Source: Pseudomonas fluorescens (GTDB lineage: Bacteria; Pseudomonadota; Gammaproteobacteria; Pseudomonadales; Pseudomonadaceae). From it: 64,000 nucleotides of DNA. The stretch spans positions 62,001-126,000 of the forward strand of contig NZ_CABVIR010000003.1 in assembly GCF_902498065.1 (NCBI RefSeq). Reading direction: 5' to 3'. Below, piece by piece: positions 19,079-27,124 of this stretch; within the stretch, counting starts at the first letter, position 1; each line of letters starts with the position of its first letter. The notes under the pieces are model-generated. The model was not told where the DNA came from. It saw nothing but the letters and a program-made list of their open reading frames with translations, and did no database searches. The translations under genes were made by a program, and so were the position numbers.

Positions 19079-19170
19079 CCTGTGGGAGCGGGCTTGCCCG
19101 CGATGCGGCGGCACATCCAACATTGATGTGACTGACATTCCGCCATCGCGAGCAAGCTCGCTCCCACAGG
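19079..19170. repeat. REPIN (paired REP hairpin)
   Basis: CCTGTGGGAGCGGGCTTGC faces GCAAGCTCGCTCCCACAGG across a spacer of about 50 bases between asparaginase and the AraC gene. Confidence 0.9.
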
Positions 19171-19179
19171 TTTTGTGTG

Positions 19180-20184
19180 TCAGCTCAGTTCGCCGCAGAG
19201 GTCGAGTTCTACCAACCGACGAATTTCAGCCGCTTCGAGACCCACACCCAGCAAACCATGCAACTTGCCGAACGCCGCCTCACGGGTCATACCGCCGCCC
19301 GACAGTACGCCGACGCCGCGCAACCGGCTGCCAGCCTCGTACACATCCAGCTCGACGCCACCTTCATGGCACTGCGTCACCGCGACCACCACGACACCGT
19401 TGTCCCGCGCCCGCGAAAGCGCGGCGAGAAATTCGGGGTTGTCGCTCGGCCCGGTGCCGCTGCCGTAGCACTCCAGCACCAGACCCTGGATGCCGCTGTT
19501 CAGCACGCCATCGAGTTGCTCGGCGCCAATGCCTGGGAACAGTGGCAACACAGCGACTTTCGCCAGTTGCTTGCTCTGGTTGTAGTTCAACGCTGCTGGC
19601 AGTGAAGTCGCCTTCACGCCACCACCCTGACGCTCCAGGCGCTTGAACGGATGCCGACCGAAACTGCGCACCTTTGCGCATCGGGTCGGGTCCAGCAGTT
19701 CGCCATGGAAGTACAGATGAACGCCCGGTGCCAAGCCATGGCCCAGCGCAACCAACGCGCCGCCGAGGTTTTCCCAGGCATCGCTGTCGGTCACGCCGGC
19801 CGGCAGCATTGAACCGGTAAAGCACACGCGGGCCTGCAGGCCGAGCAGTTGAAAGCTCATGGCCGCCGCGCTGTAGGCGAGGGTGTCGGTGCCGTGCAGG
19901 ATCAGCACACTGTCGCAGCCCTGCACATCCACTGCATCGACCACGGCCTCGCGCAGTTGCTGCCAATACGCCGGGGACATGTTGGCGCTGTCGATCAGCG
20001 GTGACATCTCGCGAAAGCGCCACTGCGGCACCACCAGCTCTGGCTGGCTGTGCAGGTATTCGCGCATCCGCGCTTCAAAACCGGATGCGGGTGCCAGGCC
20101 ATGTTCGCTGGCTTGCATGCCGATGGTGCCACCGGTGTAGAGCACCATGACGTGCTGGGCGGCGGGAAAGGAATTGGGAACCAT
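19180..20184 (-). CDS. L-asparaginase (type I, AnsA-like)
   Basis: A 334-residue threonine amidohydrolase without a signal peptide, hence cytoplasmic: L-asparagine to aspartate plus ammonia. The first catalytic threonine is in VLYTGGTIGMQ near the N-terminus; the second motif is LILHGTDTLAYSAAAMSF. FTGSMLPAGVTDSDAWENLGGALVAL follows, and GIQGLVLECYGSGTGP is at the domain junction. The start ATG 20184 has AAAGGAATTGGGAACC-type context on the plus strand complement but only a weak ribosome-binding site; the in-frame upstream extension covers a REP element and is rejected. REP pairs flank the gene on both sides. Confidence 0.9.
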   Translation of the reverse strand: MVPNSFPAAQHVMVLYTGGTIGMQASEHGLAPASGFEARMREYLHSQPELVVPQWRFREMSPLIDSANMSPAYWQQLREAVVDAVDVQGCDSVLILHGTDTLAYSAAAMSFQLLGLQARVCFTGSMLPAGVTDSDAWENLGGALVALGHGLAPGVHLYFHGELLDPTRCAKVRSFGRHPFKRLERQGGGVKATSLPAALNYNQSKQLAKVAVLPLFPGIGAEQLDGVLNSGIQGLVLECYGSGTGPSDNPEFLAALSRARDNGVVVVAVTQCHEGGVELDVYEAGSRLRGVGVLSGGGMTREAAFGKLHGLLGVGLEAAEIRRLVELDLCGELS

Positions 20185-20209
20185 GGGGAAGTCTCCGCAA
20201 GAGATGACA

Positions 20210-20300
20210 TGTGGGAGCCAGCCTGCTGGCGATGACGGTATGTTAGACACTAATGCGTCAACTGACAGTCTGTCATCGCCAGCAGGCTGGCTCCCACAGG
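20210..20300. repeat. REPIN (paired REP hairpin)
   Basis: GTGGGAGCCAGCCTGCTGGC faces GCCAGCAGGCTGGCTCCCAC, perfect inverses, with about 50 bases between. Confidence 0.9.
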
Positions 20301-20322
20301 TTGTGCACCCTTCGTTTACCGA

Positions 20323-21771
20323 TCAGCGTTGCGCTGCGGGTACGCCTTGGGGCTCGGCTTGAGCCTTGGTGGCGGCTGGCGGGTTGGCTGGCCAGGCGTT
20401 CAGGTCCAGGTCCAGATCCGGGAACTTGCTCGAATCGAACACCGGTGTCTTGATCCCGGCAGCGCGCTGGTCATCGTAGTCGCGCAGGATGCGCATGCCG
20501 ACCTTGAACAGCAGGAACAGCGCAATCAGGTTCACGAACGCGAGCAGGGTCATGGTGATGTCGGCAAACGCGAACACCGTGCCGAGGTTCTCGATCGCAC
20601 CCCAGAAAATCAACACCAGTACCAGTGCGCGGTAGCCGATCAACGCCTTGCGGTTTTCACCGATCAGGAAGCGCAGGTTGCTCTCGCCCAGATAGTAGTT
20701 GTAGAGAATCGAGGTGAACACGAACAACGCCAGTGCCACGGAGATGAACATCCGGCCCCAGTCGCCCACGACAGCGGCGAGCGAGTTCTGGGTCAGGGCA
20801 ATGCCGTCGCCTTCGAAGCCCGGGGTGTAGAAGCCCGAGAGCAGGATCAGCAAGGCGGTGCAGGTGCAGATCACGAAGGTGTCGAGGAATACGCTGAACG
20901 CCTGAACCACGCCTTGTGCCACCGGGTGCTCGACCGACGCGACTGCTGCCACGTTGGGCGCACTGCCCAGGCCCGCTTCGTTGGCGAACACGCCACGCTT
21001 CACGCCCATGACGATGGCGCTGCCGATCAGGCCGCCGAAGGCCTGGTCGAGACCGAAGGCGCTTTTGACGATGGTCATCAGCATCGCCGGTACGTGGTCG
21101 AATTGCAGCACGATCACGTAGATGGTCACGCCGATGTACACCAGGGTTTTCACCGGCACCAACAGGTCAGCGACCTTGGCGATGCGCTTGATCCCGCCGA
21201 TGAACACCAGGCCCAGCAACACTGCCAGGGCCAGGCCGGTCCAGGTGGTATCGAAGCCGAATGCGTTGTTCAACGAGTGCGTCACGGCGTGGGATTGCAG
21301 GCCGTTGAAGGCAAACCCGAAGGTCACCAGCAACAGGAACGCCATGATCATGCCCAGCCAGCGTTTCTGCAGGCCGTGCTGGATGTAATAGGACGGGCCG
21401 CCACGGTAAGTGCCGTCGGAATCGCAGCGCTTGTAGAGCTGGCCGAGGGAACATTCGAAGAAGCTGCTGGACATGCCGACCAGTGCGGTCACCCACATCC
21501 AGAACACTGCACCTGGCCCACCGAGGGTCACGGCAATGCCGACACCGGCGATGTTGCCTGCACCGACGCGGCCGGCAAGGCTGAGCATCAGGGCCTGAAA
21601 CGAGCTGAGTTGACCGGCGCTGCTTTTGAGGCTGTCGCGGAACACCGCGAACATGTGGAAGAAGTGACGCAATTGAACGAAACGCGAGCGGATCGTGAAG
21701 TAGCTACCGAGCCCGACAATGAGCACGATCAGTACTTTCCCTGAGAGGAAGTCGTTAATGACTTCGAGCAT
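20323..21771 (-). CDS. Alanine/glycine:cation symporter (AgcS family)
   Basis: A 482-residue inner-membrane sodium- or proton-coupled amino acid carrier. It starts MLEVINDFLSGKVLIVLIVGLGSYFTIRSRFVQLRHF, the usual AgcS N-terminus. SLAGRVGAGNIAGVGIAVTLGGPGAVFWMW is the family signature. Around ten membrane spans are visible, including GLALAVLLGLVFIGGIKRIA and LVLVLIFWGAIENLGTVFAFADITMTLLAFVNLIALFLLF. KRGVFANEAGLGSAP is the second conserved block. The proline/alanine-rich tail is cytoplasmic. It lies downstream of aspA in the same direction but 500 bases away behind a terminator, so it is a separate unit. Substrate alanine or glycine is by family. Confidence 0.92.
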   Translation of the reverse strand: MLEVINDFLSGKVLIVLIVGLGSYFTIRSRFVQLRHFFHMFAVFRDSLKSSAGQLSSFQALMLSLAGRVGAGNIAGVGIAVTLGGPGAVFWMWVTALVGMSSSFFECSLGQLYKRCDSDGTYRGGPSYYIQHGLQKRWLGMIMAFLLLVTFGFAFNGLQSHAVTHSLNNAFGFDTTWTGLALAVLLGLVFIGGIKRIAKVADLLVPVKTLVYIGVTIYVIVLQFDHVPAMLMTIVKSAFGLDQAFGGLIGSAIVMGVKRGVFANEAGLGSAPNVAAVASVEHPVAQGVVQAFSVFLDTFVICTCTALLILLSGFYTPGFEGDGIALTQNSLAAVVGDWGRMFISVALALFVFTSILYNYYLGESNLRFLIGENRKALIGYRALVLVLIFWGAIENLGTVFAFADITMTLLAFVNLIALFLLFKVGMRILRDYDDQRAAGIKTPVFDSSKFPDLDLDLNAWPANPPAATKAQAEPQGVPAAQR

Positions 21772-22059
21772 GGATTATTCCTCGCTGTTTTTTGTGTAGG
21801 CAAATGCTGGGCGGTCGGAAACATCGCGTTACACCGGTTTGCGCACGGCAAAACAGGCGAGGCGAAGGTTCGTCCCGATTTCATATTGCGGGTTTGTTAT
21901 TAGTTCGGGTTTCGCATGGGTTTGGGCCTCGTTACCGACGACCGCTCACGCGAAGAGGGGCGGCACTATACCTATGAGAGTGCCGTCCGTCTGCACGGTT
22001 GTGGTGCATCCGATGAAACGAAGCCTTTGAAACACCTGACGTTGATGGCGCCTGGTTCT

Positions 22060-22149
22060 TGTGGGAGCGGGCTTGCCCGCGATGCAGGCACCGCGGTTTA
22101 TCAGGAACTCCGCGTTATCGTTCATCGCGGGCAAGCCCGCTCCCACAGG
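22060..22149. repeat. REPIN (paired REP hairpin)
   Basis: TGTGGGAGCGGGCTTGCCCG and its inverse ending GCTCCCACA bracket about 45 bases. Confidence 0.9.
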
Positions 22150-22172
22150 TTCTGTGTTTGCTTGTAAATAGT

Positions 22173-22209
22173 TAAAAAAAAGGGCCTGGGGAACAAATCC
22201 CCAAGCCCT
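22173..22209 (-). terminator. aspA Rho-independent terminator
   Basis: On the minus strand AGGGCTTGGGGA pairs with TCCCCAGGCCCT, followed by eight T. It lies 60 bases after the aspA stop. Confidence 0.9.
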
Positions 22210-22271
22210 CAAAAGGTGAGAGGTGTCTAGTCCCTCGACCTGGTGAGTGGTGCTACAAGTAACGCGTCGGA

Positions 22272-23696
22272 TCAGGCTTTAAGCGGAACCAGACGCGGAG
22301 CGATCATGTTTTCCGGGCGCAGGATGTCGGCGAGCATTTCTTCGTCGAGCAAGCCTTCTTCGCGCACCAGTTCCAGCACGCCGCGGCCGCTTTCGAGGGC
22401 GATACGGGCGATGCGGGTGGCGTTTTCATAGCCGATGTACGGGTTCAGCGCGGTGACCAGGCCGATCGAGTGCTCGACCAGTTCGCGGCAGCGCGCTTCG
22501 TTGGCGGTGATGCCGACGATGCAGTGCTCGCGCAGCATGTCCATGGCGCGTTGCAGCAGGCGGATCGAGTCGAAGATCTTGAAAGCGATCAGCGGCTCCA
22601 TCACGTTCAGTTGCAACTGGCCGCCTTCGGCGGCGATGGTCAGGGCCAGGTCGTTACCGATGATCTGGAACGCCACCTGGTTCACGGCTTCCGGGATGAC
22701 CGGGTTGACCTTGCCAGGCATGATCGAACTGCCCGGCTGACGTGCCGGCAGGTTGATTTCGTTGATGCCGGTGCGTGGGCCGCTGGACAGCAGGCGCAGG
22801 TCGTTGCAGATCTTCGACAGCTTGACCGCGGTGCGCTTGAGCATGCCGGAGAACAGTACGAAAGCACCCATGTCGGAGGTGGCTTCGATCAGGTCGGCGG
22901 CTGGAACCAGTGGTTGACCGCTGATCAGTGCCAGGCGTTGAACGGCCAGGTGCTGGTAACGCGGGTCGGCGTTGATGCCGGTGCCGATCGCGGTGCCGCC
23001 CAGGTTCACTTCGGTCAGCAGCTCAGGCGCCAACGTTTTCAGGCGCGCCAGGTCTTCGCTCAGGGTAGTGGCGAAGGCGCGGAATTCTTGGCCGAGGGTC
23101 ATCGGCACAGCGTCTTGCAGCTGGGTACGGCCCATTTTCAGGACGTGGTTGAATTCTTCACCCTTGGCGGCGAACGACTGGATCAGGCTGTCGAGGCTGG
23201 CCAGCAATGCGTCGTGACCCAGCAGCAGACCCAGGCGGATCGCGGTCGGGTAGGCGTCGTTGGTCGACTGCGCCATGTTCACGTCGTTGTTCGGGTGCAG
23301 GTATTGGTATTCGCCCTTCTGGTGACCCATGGCCTCCAGCGCGATGTTGGCGATGACTTCGTTGGCATTCATGTTGGTCGAAGTGCCAGCGCCGCCTTGA
23401 ATCATGTCCACCACGAACTCTTCGTGGAAATCGCCGCGGATCAATCGTGCACAGGCTTCGCTGATGGCAGCGTGCTTGGCTTCGCTCAGGTGACCCAACT
23501 CGCGGTTGGCGTCAGCGGCGGCCTGTTTGACCATGGCCAGGCCGACAACCAGCTTCGGGTAATGCGAAATCGGAACGCCGGAGAGACGGAAGTTGTTCAC
23601 CGCTCGCAGGGTCTGGATGCCGTAATACGCTTGAGCCGGTACTTCGAGTACGCCAAGCAGGTCTTTTTCTGTGCGGAAAGATGCAGCGGAGGACAT
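22272..23696 (-). CDS. aspA: Aspartate ammonia-lyase
   Basis: A 474-residue homotetrameric lyase converting L-aspartate to fumarate and ammonia. The start FRTEKDLLGVLEVPAQAYYGIQTLRAVNNF is characteristic. The fumarase/aspartase signature GSSIMPGKVNPVIPE carries the catalytic serine loop. GGAGTSTNMNANEVIAN, QSTNDAYPTAIR and GRTQLQDAVPMTLGQEF bind substrate. ATG 23696 was chosen (MSSAASFRTEK); other in-frame starts at 23708 and 23744 are possible but unlikely. It is divergent from a LysR gene, 180 bases between starts. Its neighbourhood with asparaginase and an amino acid symporter suggests an asparagine/aspartate catabolic cluster. Confidence 0.95.
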   Translation of the reverse strand: MSSAASFRTEKDLLGVLEVPAQAYYGIQTLRAVNNFRLSGVPISHYPKLVVGLAMVKQAAADANRELGHLSEAKHAAISEACARLIRGDFHEEFVVDMIQGGAGTSTNMNANEVIANIALEAMGHQKGEYQYLHPNNDVNMAQSTNDAYPTAIRLGLLLGHDALLASLDSLIQSFAAKGEEFNHVLKMGRTQLQDAVPMTLGQEFRAFATTLSEDLARLKTLAPELLTEVNLGGTAIGTGINADPRYQHLAVQRLALISGQPLVPAADLIEATSDMGAFVLFSGMLKRTAVKLSKICNDLRLLSSGPRTGINEINLPARQPGSSIMPGKVNPVIPEAVNQVAFQIIGNDLALTIAAEGGQLQLNVMEPLIAFKIFDSIRLLQRAMDMLREHCIVGITANEARCRELVEHSIGLVTALNPYIGYENATRIARIALESGRGVLELVREEGLLDEEMLADILRPENMIAPRLVPLKA

Positions 23697-23876
23697 GATA
23701 GAAATCATCTCGATATGGACCCGGTCTGTGCCGGAACACTGCAAATGCTAGGCTTGTAGAGAATTTTCGGCCAATGCTGTTAAACACTGGCCTATGCACA
23801 TTCGGCATAATGCCCATGTGACGCCGTGTGTGCGGCGAGCGTGTGACCTAATTTGGTGCGTGTCCGGGAGGACGTG

Positions 23877-24788
23877 ATGAATCTGGAAAGTAAATGGCTT
23901 GAGGACTTCAGTGCCTTGGCCGCCACCCGCAGCTTCTCCCAGGCTGCCGAACGCCGCTTCGTGACTCAGCCGGCGTTCAGCCGACGGATCCGCAGCCTTG
24001 AAGCCGCGCTGGGGCTGCAACTGGTCAATCGTTCACGCACGCCAATCGAGCTGACGGCGGCGGGGCAGTTGTTTCTGGTGACTGCGCGGACCGTGGTCGA
24101 ACAGCTCGGCGAAGTGCTGCGCCACCTTCATCACCTGGAAGGCGGGCAAGGCGAAGTGATGCAAGTCGCGGCGGCTCACTCCTTGGCATTGGGTTTCTTC
24201 CCGCGCTGGATCGCGCAATTGCGCAATGAAGGGCTGAACATCGCCACGCGGTTGGTGGCGACCAACGTCGGCGACGCCGTGCATGCCCTGCGCGAAGGCG
24301 GGTGCGACCTGATGCTGGCGTTCTACGACCCGGACGCCGCGATGCAGATGGACCCGGAGATTTTCCCGTCCCTGCACTTGGGCCACACCGAAATGCTCCC
24401 GGTTTGCGCGGCGGACGCTGACGGCAAGCCACTGTTCGACCTGGAAGGCGACGCCAGTGTGCCGCTGCTGGCCTACAGCGCCGGAGCGTTTCTCGGGCGC
24501 TCGGTGAATATGCTGTTGCGCCAGCGGGCGCTGCGCTTCACCACCATTTACGAAACGGCCATGGCCGACAGCCTGAAAAGCATGGCGCTGGAAGGCCTGG
24601 GCATCGCCTGGGTGCCGCAACTGAGCGTGCGCGCCGAACTGGCGCGCGGTGAACTGGTGATTTGCGGCGGCCCGCAATGGCATGTGCCGCTGGAGATTCG
24701 TCTGTATCGCTGTGCGCTGGTGCGCAAGGCCAACGTGCGATTGTTGTGGCGCAAGCTGGAAGGCGGTGCGGCCAGCCCCGCTTCCTGA
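23877..24788 (+). CDS. LysR family regulator resembling HypT/YjiE
   Basis: 303 residues. The N-terminal winged helix contains LESKWLEDFSALAATRSFSQAAERRFVTQPAFSRRIRSLEAALG, followed by a two-lobe effector domain. The sequence recalls E. coli HypT (hypochlorite-responsive): the WL-DF opening, FSQAA, QPAFSRRIR, and AAHSLALGFFPRWI early in the effector domain. A methionine-oxidation sensing role would be inference. ATG 23877 has GGGAGGA before it; a GTG at 23853 adds eight residues. Divergent from aspA, so aspA control is equally plausible. Confidence 0.88.
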   Translation: MNLESKWLEDFSALAATRSFSQAAERRFVTQPAFSRRIRSLEAALGLQLVNRSRTPIELTAAGQLFLVTARTVVEQLGEVLRHLHHLEGGQGEVMQVAAAHSLALGFFPRWIAQLRNEGLNIATRLVATNVGDAVHALREGGCDLMLAFYDPDAAMQMDPEIFPSLHLGHTEMLPVCAADADGKPLFDLEGDASVPLLAYSAGAFLGRSVNMLLRQRALRFTTIYETAMADSLKSMALEGLGIAWVPQLSVRAELARGELVICGGPQWHVPLEIRLYRCALVRKANVRLLWRKLEGGAASPAS

Positions 24789-24844
24789 GTCGGGTGCAAG
24801 CCCATGCAAATGGCGTGCACCCGATGGTCAGACTCAGCGGCGTT

Positions 24845-25451
24845 TCAGTCGAATTGATTGAGGTAGTGACGAATATTCTCTCGGTTCCTGTCGCTGAAAC
24901 GGTAGGCATTGCCACGAAAAGTCGTCGCCCAGTCCGCTTTCGTGATCGTGTCGTGCCACCAGCCGTCGTAGATCACGTCCGCATCGTCATGGGTGGCACC
25001 GAACATGTGGCCCACCTCGTGCGCGGGTGCCATGTAGTAGAAAATCGATGCGATTCCACTCTGACCCTTTTCGATCGCAGCGCCGGCAACGCTGCTGTTG
25101 ATCGGGTGGCGGGTTAACAAAGAGGAATTTGTTCAGGTCCGGATCGTAAGGACGGGTCTCCTCTACCTTTGAAGTTAACGCTTTAACCATTGCTTTCCAG
25201 CCCTGACCTGAATCGTAGACGCTTTCATTTTTGTAGTGGTATTGGGTCATTCCCGGGGAGGTGGATTTAGAGTTGAAGATGATTGTGACGTCACGACCGG
25301 ATATATATTCGAGCTCGGTTTTCAGCCAGGCGAAATGGTCGTCGTAAAGTTTGCCTTCATCATACCCATCCAGGTCGTCGTGGATATAGACCATTAAAAG
25401 GACAGGGTTTTTGGCTTGATTTGTTTTATTGTTCTTCACGCTGCTTTCCAT
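24845..25451 (-). pseudogene. Metzincin-type zinc metallopeptidase, frameshifted
   Basis: Two overlapping minus-strand frames together align end to end with the intact gene just upstream. The first (from 25451, or a TTG at 25499 overlapping the upstream stop) runs through VYIHDDLDGYDEGKLYDD and DLNKFLFV. The second continues TRHPINSSVAGAAIEKGQ and carries HEVGHMFGATHD, the complete metzincin zinc motif HExxHxxGxxH/D. Joining them needs removal of one base around 25112-25118 (GTTAACCC on the minus strand). No signal peptide is visible, unlike the paralogue. It could be a true pseudogene, a sequencing error, or rarely a programmed shift; no slippery site stands out. Confidence 0.75.
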
Positions 25452-25495
25452 TTTGTTATTTTTTGTTGGGTTGAGAGGGGGTGGCTGTAGTAATT

Positions 25496-26170
25496 TCAAT
25501 ACAAGCTGTCGACATAAGCCTTGATACGTTTTTCGTTTGCTTGACTAAACACATAGCAATTAGAGCGAAGCAGGAACGATTCCGGAAACACAAAGGTTTC
25601 ACACCACCACCCTTTAAAAAGAATTTCACTGTCCTCATGGCGTGCATTAAAGGTATGTCCAAGTTCATGCCCAATTGCCTGCCCTTGCTCGAACGAGGCA
25701 ATTGCAGTGTGTCCGGGTTGAGTCGCGAGCCCACCCATGCCGCCCATTAGCGGACTGCCATTGATGTAATCGTTGGTGATCAAGAGAATCCTGTCATTGC
25801 GCGAAGACAAAAATTCATTATTGTCATGTCGTTCTTTTTTATATTCCCAGGCGAGATTTTTCCATTGTTCAAACATTTTTTGATGGTCGTCTGATTTATA
25901 GTTGAAGTTGGTATAGGGCGGCCGGTTTCGATCAAAGACCACAGAGATATTCCGGCCGGTGATGCGCTTGAACTCCGTGACAAAAGGGCGAATGCGATCA
26001 GCGTAGGATGAACTTCGTTTCGACTCGGGAAGATCGTCATGAAAGAGGACGAAAATCCGTATCGGATTCAAAGGGTCGTCTTTGAGTGTGTTGTCACTTA
26101 GCGCGTGGGCACTGATATTGATACTCAAGATGGCGACAAGTATTAGTAGTGCTTTCAATAGTGTGTGCAT
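25496..26170 (-). CDS. Putative secreted metzincin-like zinc metallopeptidase
   Basis: 224 residues. A signal peptide (MHTLLKALLILVAILSINISAHA) leads into a domain with HDDLPESKRSSSYADRIRPFV and FKRITGRNISVVFD. The zinc site is GHELGHTFNARHEDSE: HExxH with a third histidine at metzincin spacing, though asparagine replaces the usual glycine. C-terminal cysteines (WWCETF, SNCYVF) may form a disulphide. Base composition is clearly more AT-rich than the neighbours. It directly precedes a frameshifted paralogue. The exact peptidase family is not recognised; activity and target are unknown. Laterally acquired tandem duplicates are likely. Confidence 0.75.
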   Translation of the reverse strand: MHTLLKALLILVAILSINISAHALSDNTLKDDPLNPIRIFVLFHDDLPESKRSSSYADRIRPFVTEFKRITGRNISVVFDRNRPPYTNFNYKSDDHQKMFEQWKNLAWEYKKERHDNNEFLSSRNDRILLITNDYINGSPLMGGMGGLATQPGHTAIASFEQGQAIGHELGHTFNARHEDSEILFKGWWCETFVFPESFLLRSNCYVFSQANEKRIKAYVDSLY

Positions 26171-26621
26171 GGTTAAGGCTCATGAAAAAATCGCTCTCGG
26201 TGATTGAAGTGAGGGCGTTAAAAGTGGTTGTTGATTAACTAGGAGGCACGTTGATTTGGTGCCGCTTGAGATATAGCACGAGTTTTCTCGGGATCTACAC
26301 TTGTAGATATCCCTTATTTATTACTTGTTGTTTGAGCGTGATAAATGGCACTTCTTGTGGGCGTTTTTCATTGACTCGGTTATTGCCTTGAAGGGCCGTG
26401 GCGGGCACTGTGCGCTCTTGACCTTCAGGTCAATAAAACCGGCACTTTGTGCCGTATGACAGATGGTCGTTTCGGGGGCTGTTTATCCGCTTCATTGAGG
26501 TATACTGCGCGGCCTTCGGCCGGTTCGTCCGGCCATTTTTCGTACAATCAAGCCACGCATTTTTGCGTGGCTTGTTGTTTTTTGACGCGCCTGCGGGCGC
26601 CCAGAGAGAAGAGGCACGACG
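26171..26621. other. Intergenic region before purE
   Basis: 450 bases, AT-rich in its left part, without a convincing gene. It should hold the metalloprotease promoter reading left and the purE promoter and leader reading right (see 26501-26583). Antisense frames running out of purE are shadows. Confidence 0.65.
26501..26583 (+). promoter_or_regulatory. purE promoter element and leader with two terminator-like hairpins
   Basis: TATACT at 26501-26506 is a good -10 element; no strong -35 is visible. Downstream, GGCCGG-TTCGT-CCGGCC followed by ATTTTT (26518-26540) and AAGCCACGCA-TTTT-TGCGTGGCTT followed by a T-rich tail (26550-26583) are both terminator-like and lie within the 5' leader of purE. 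This suggests transcription attenuation or a short leader RNA, but the sequence alone cannot decide. Confidence 0.55.
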
Positions 26622-27113
26622 ATGAGTGCACTGGTTGGCGTGATCATGGGCTCCAAGTCCGATTGGTCCACCCTTAGCCACACCGCCGATATGCTGGAAA
26701 AGCTCGGCATCCCTTACGAGGTGAAAGTGGTCTCTGCCCACCGCACCCCGGACCTGCTGTTCCAGTACGCCGAAGAGGCTGAGGCGCGTGGCATCGAGGT
26801 GATCATCGCCGGTGCCGGTGGCGCGGCCCATTTGCCAGGCATGTGTGCGGCCAAGACCCACCTGCCGGTGCTGGGCGTGCCGGTGCAGTCGTCGATGCTT
26901 TCGGGCGTCGACTCGCTGCTGTCTATTGTGCAGATGCCGGCAGGCATTCCGGTCGCCACCCTGGCCATCGGCAAAGCCGGCGCGATCAACGCCGCTCTGC
27001 TGTCGGCGAGCATCCTCGGCGCCAAGCACCCGCAGTTCCACGAAGTGCTGAAGACTTTCCGTGCTGAGCAGACAGACAGCGTCCTGGAAAATCCAGACCC
27101 ACGCATCGCCTGA
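26622..27113 (+). CDS. purE: N5-carboxyaminoimidazole ribonucleotide mutase
   Basis: A 163-residue class I PurE that moves the carboxyl group of N5-CAIR to give CAIR in purine synthesis. [40 protein letters not shown] is the family signature. [26 protein letters not shown] is the active-site region. It has a good AGAGAAGAGG ribosome-binding site. It ends 11 bases before purK, the enzyme that makes its substrate, so the pair is an operon. A leader with terminator-like hairpins precedes it. Confidence 0.97.
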   Translation: MSALVGVIMGSKSDWSTLSHTADMLEKLGIPYEVKVVSAHRTPDLLFQYAEEAEARGIEVIIAGAGGAAHLPGMCAAKTHLPVLGVPVQSSMLSGVDSLLSIVQMPAGIPVATLAIGKAGAINAALLSASILGAKHPQFHEVLKTFRAEQTDSVLENPDPRIA

Positions 27114-27124
27114 GGTTGTTGACG

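Larger units (their letters stand above)
21772..22271. other. Intergenic region between aspA and the symporter
   Basis: 500 bases with no convincing gene. It holds the aspA terminator (22173-22209), one REPIN (22060-22149) and, by position, the symporter promoter. Short open frames over the REPIN are artefacts of the repeat. Confidence 0.7.

Noticed and set aside
17924..22149. Possible CRISPR-like or small-RNA repeats because the same 20-base cores recur
   Set aside because: The units are inverted pairs between genes with irregular spacing, typical of REP/REPIN hairpins; there are no spacers of uniform length and no cas genes.
24987..25499. An independent 170-residue protein from the longer metzincin frame
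   Set aside because: Its last ~45 residues (after FLFVNP) are out of frame with the paralogue and arginine-rich; the homologous sequence continues in the neighbouring frame, so this is a frameshifted gene.
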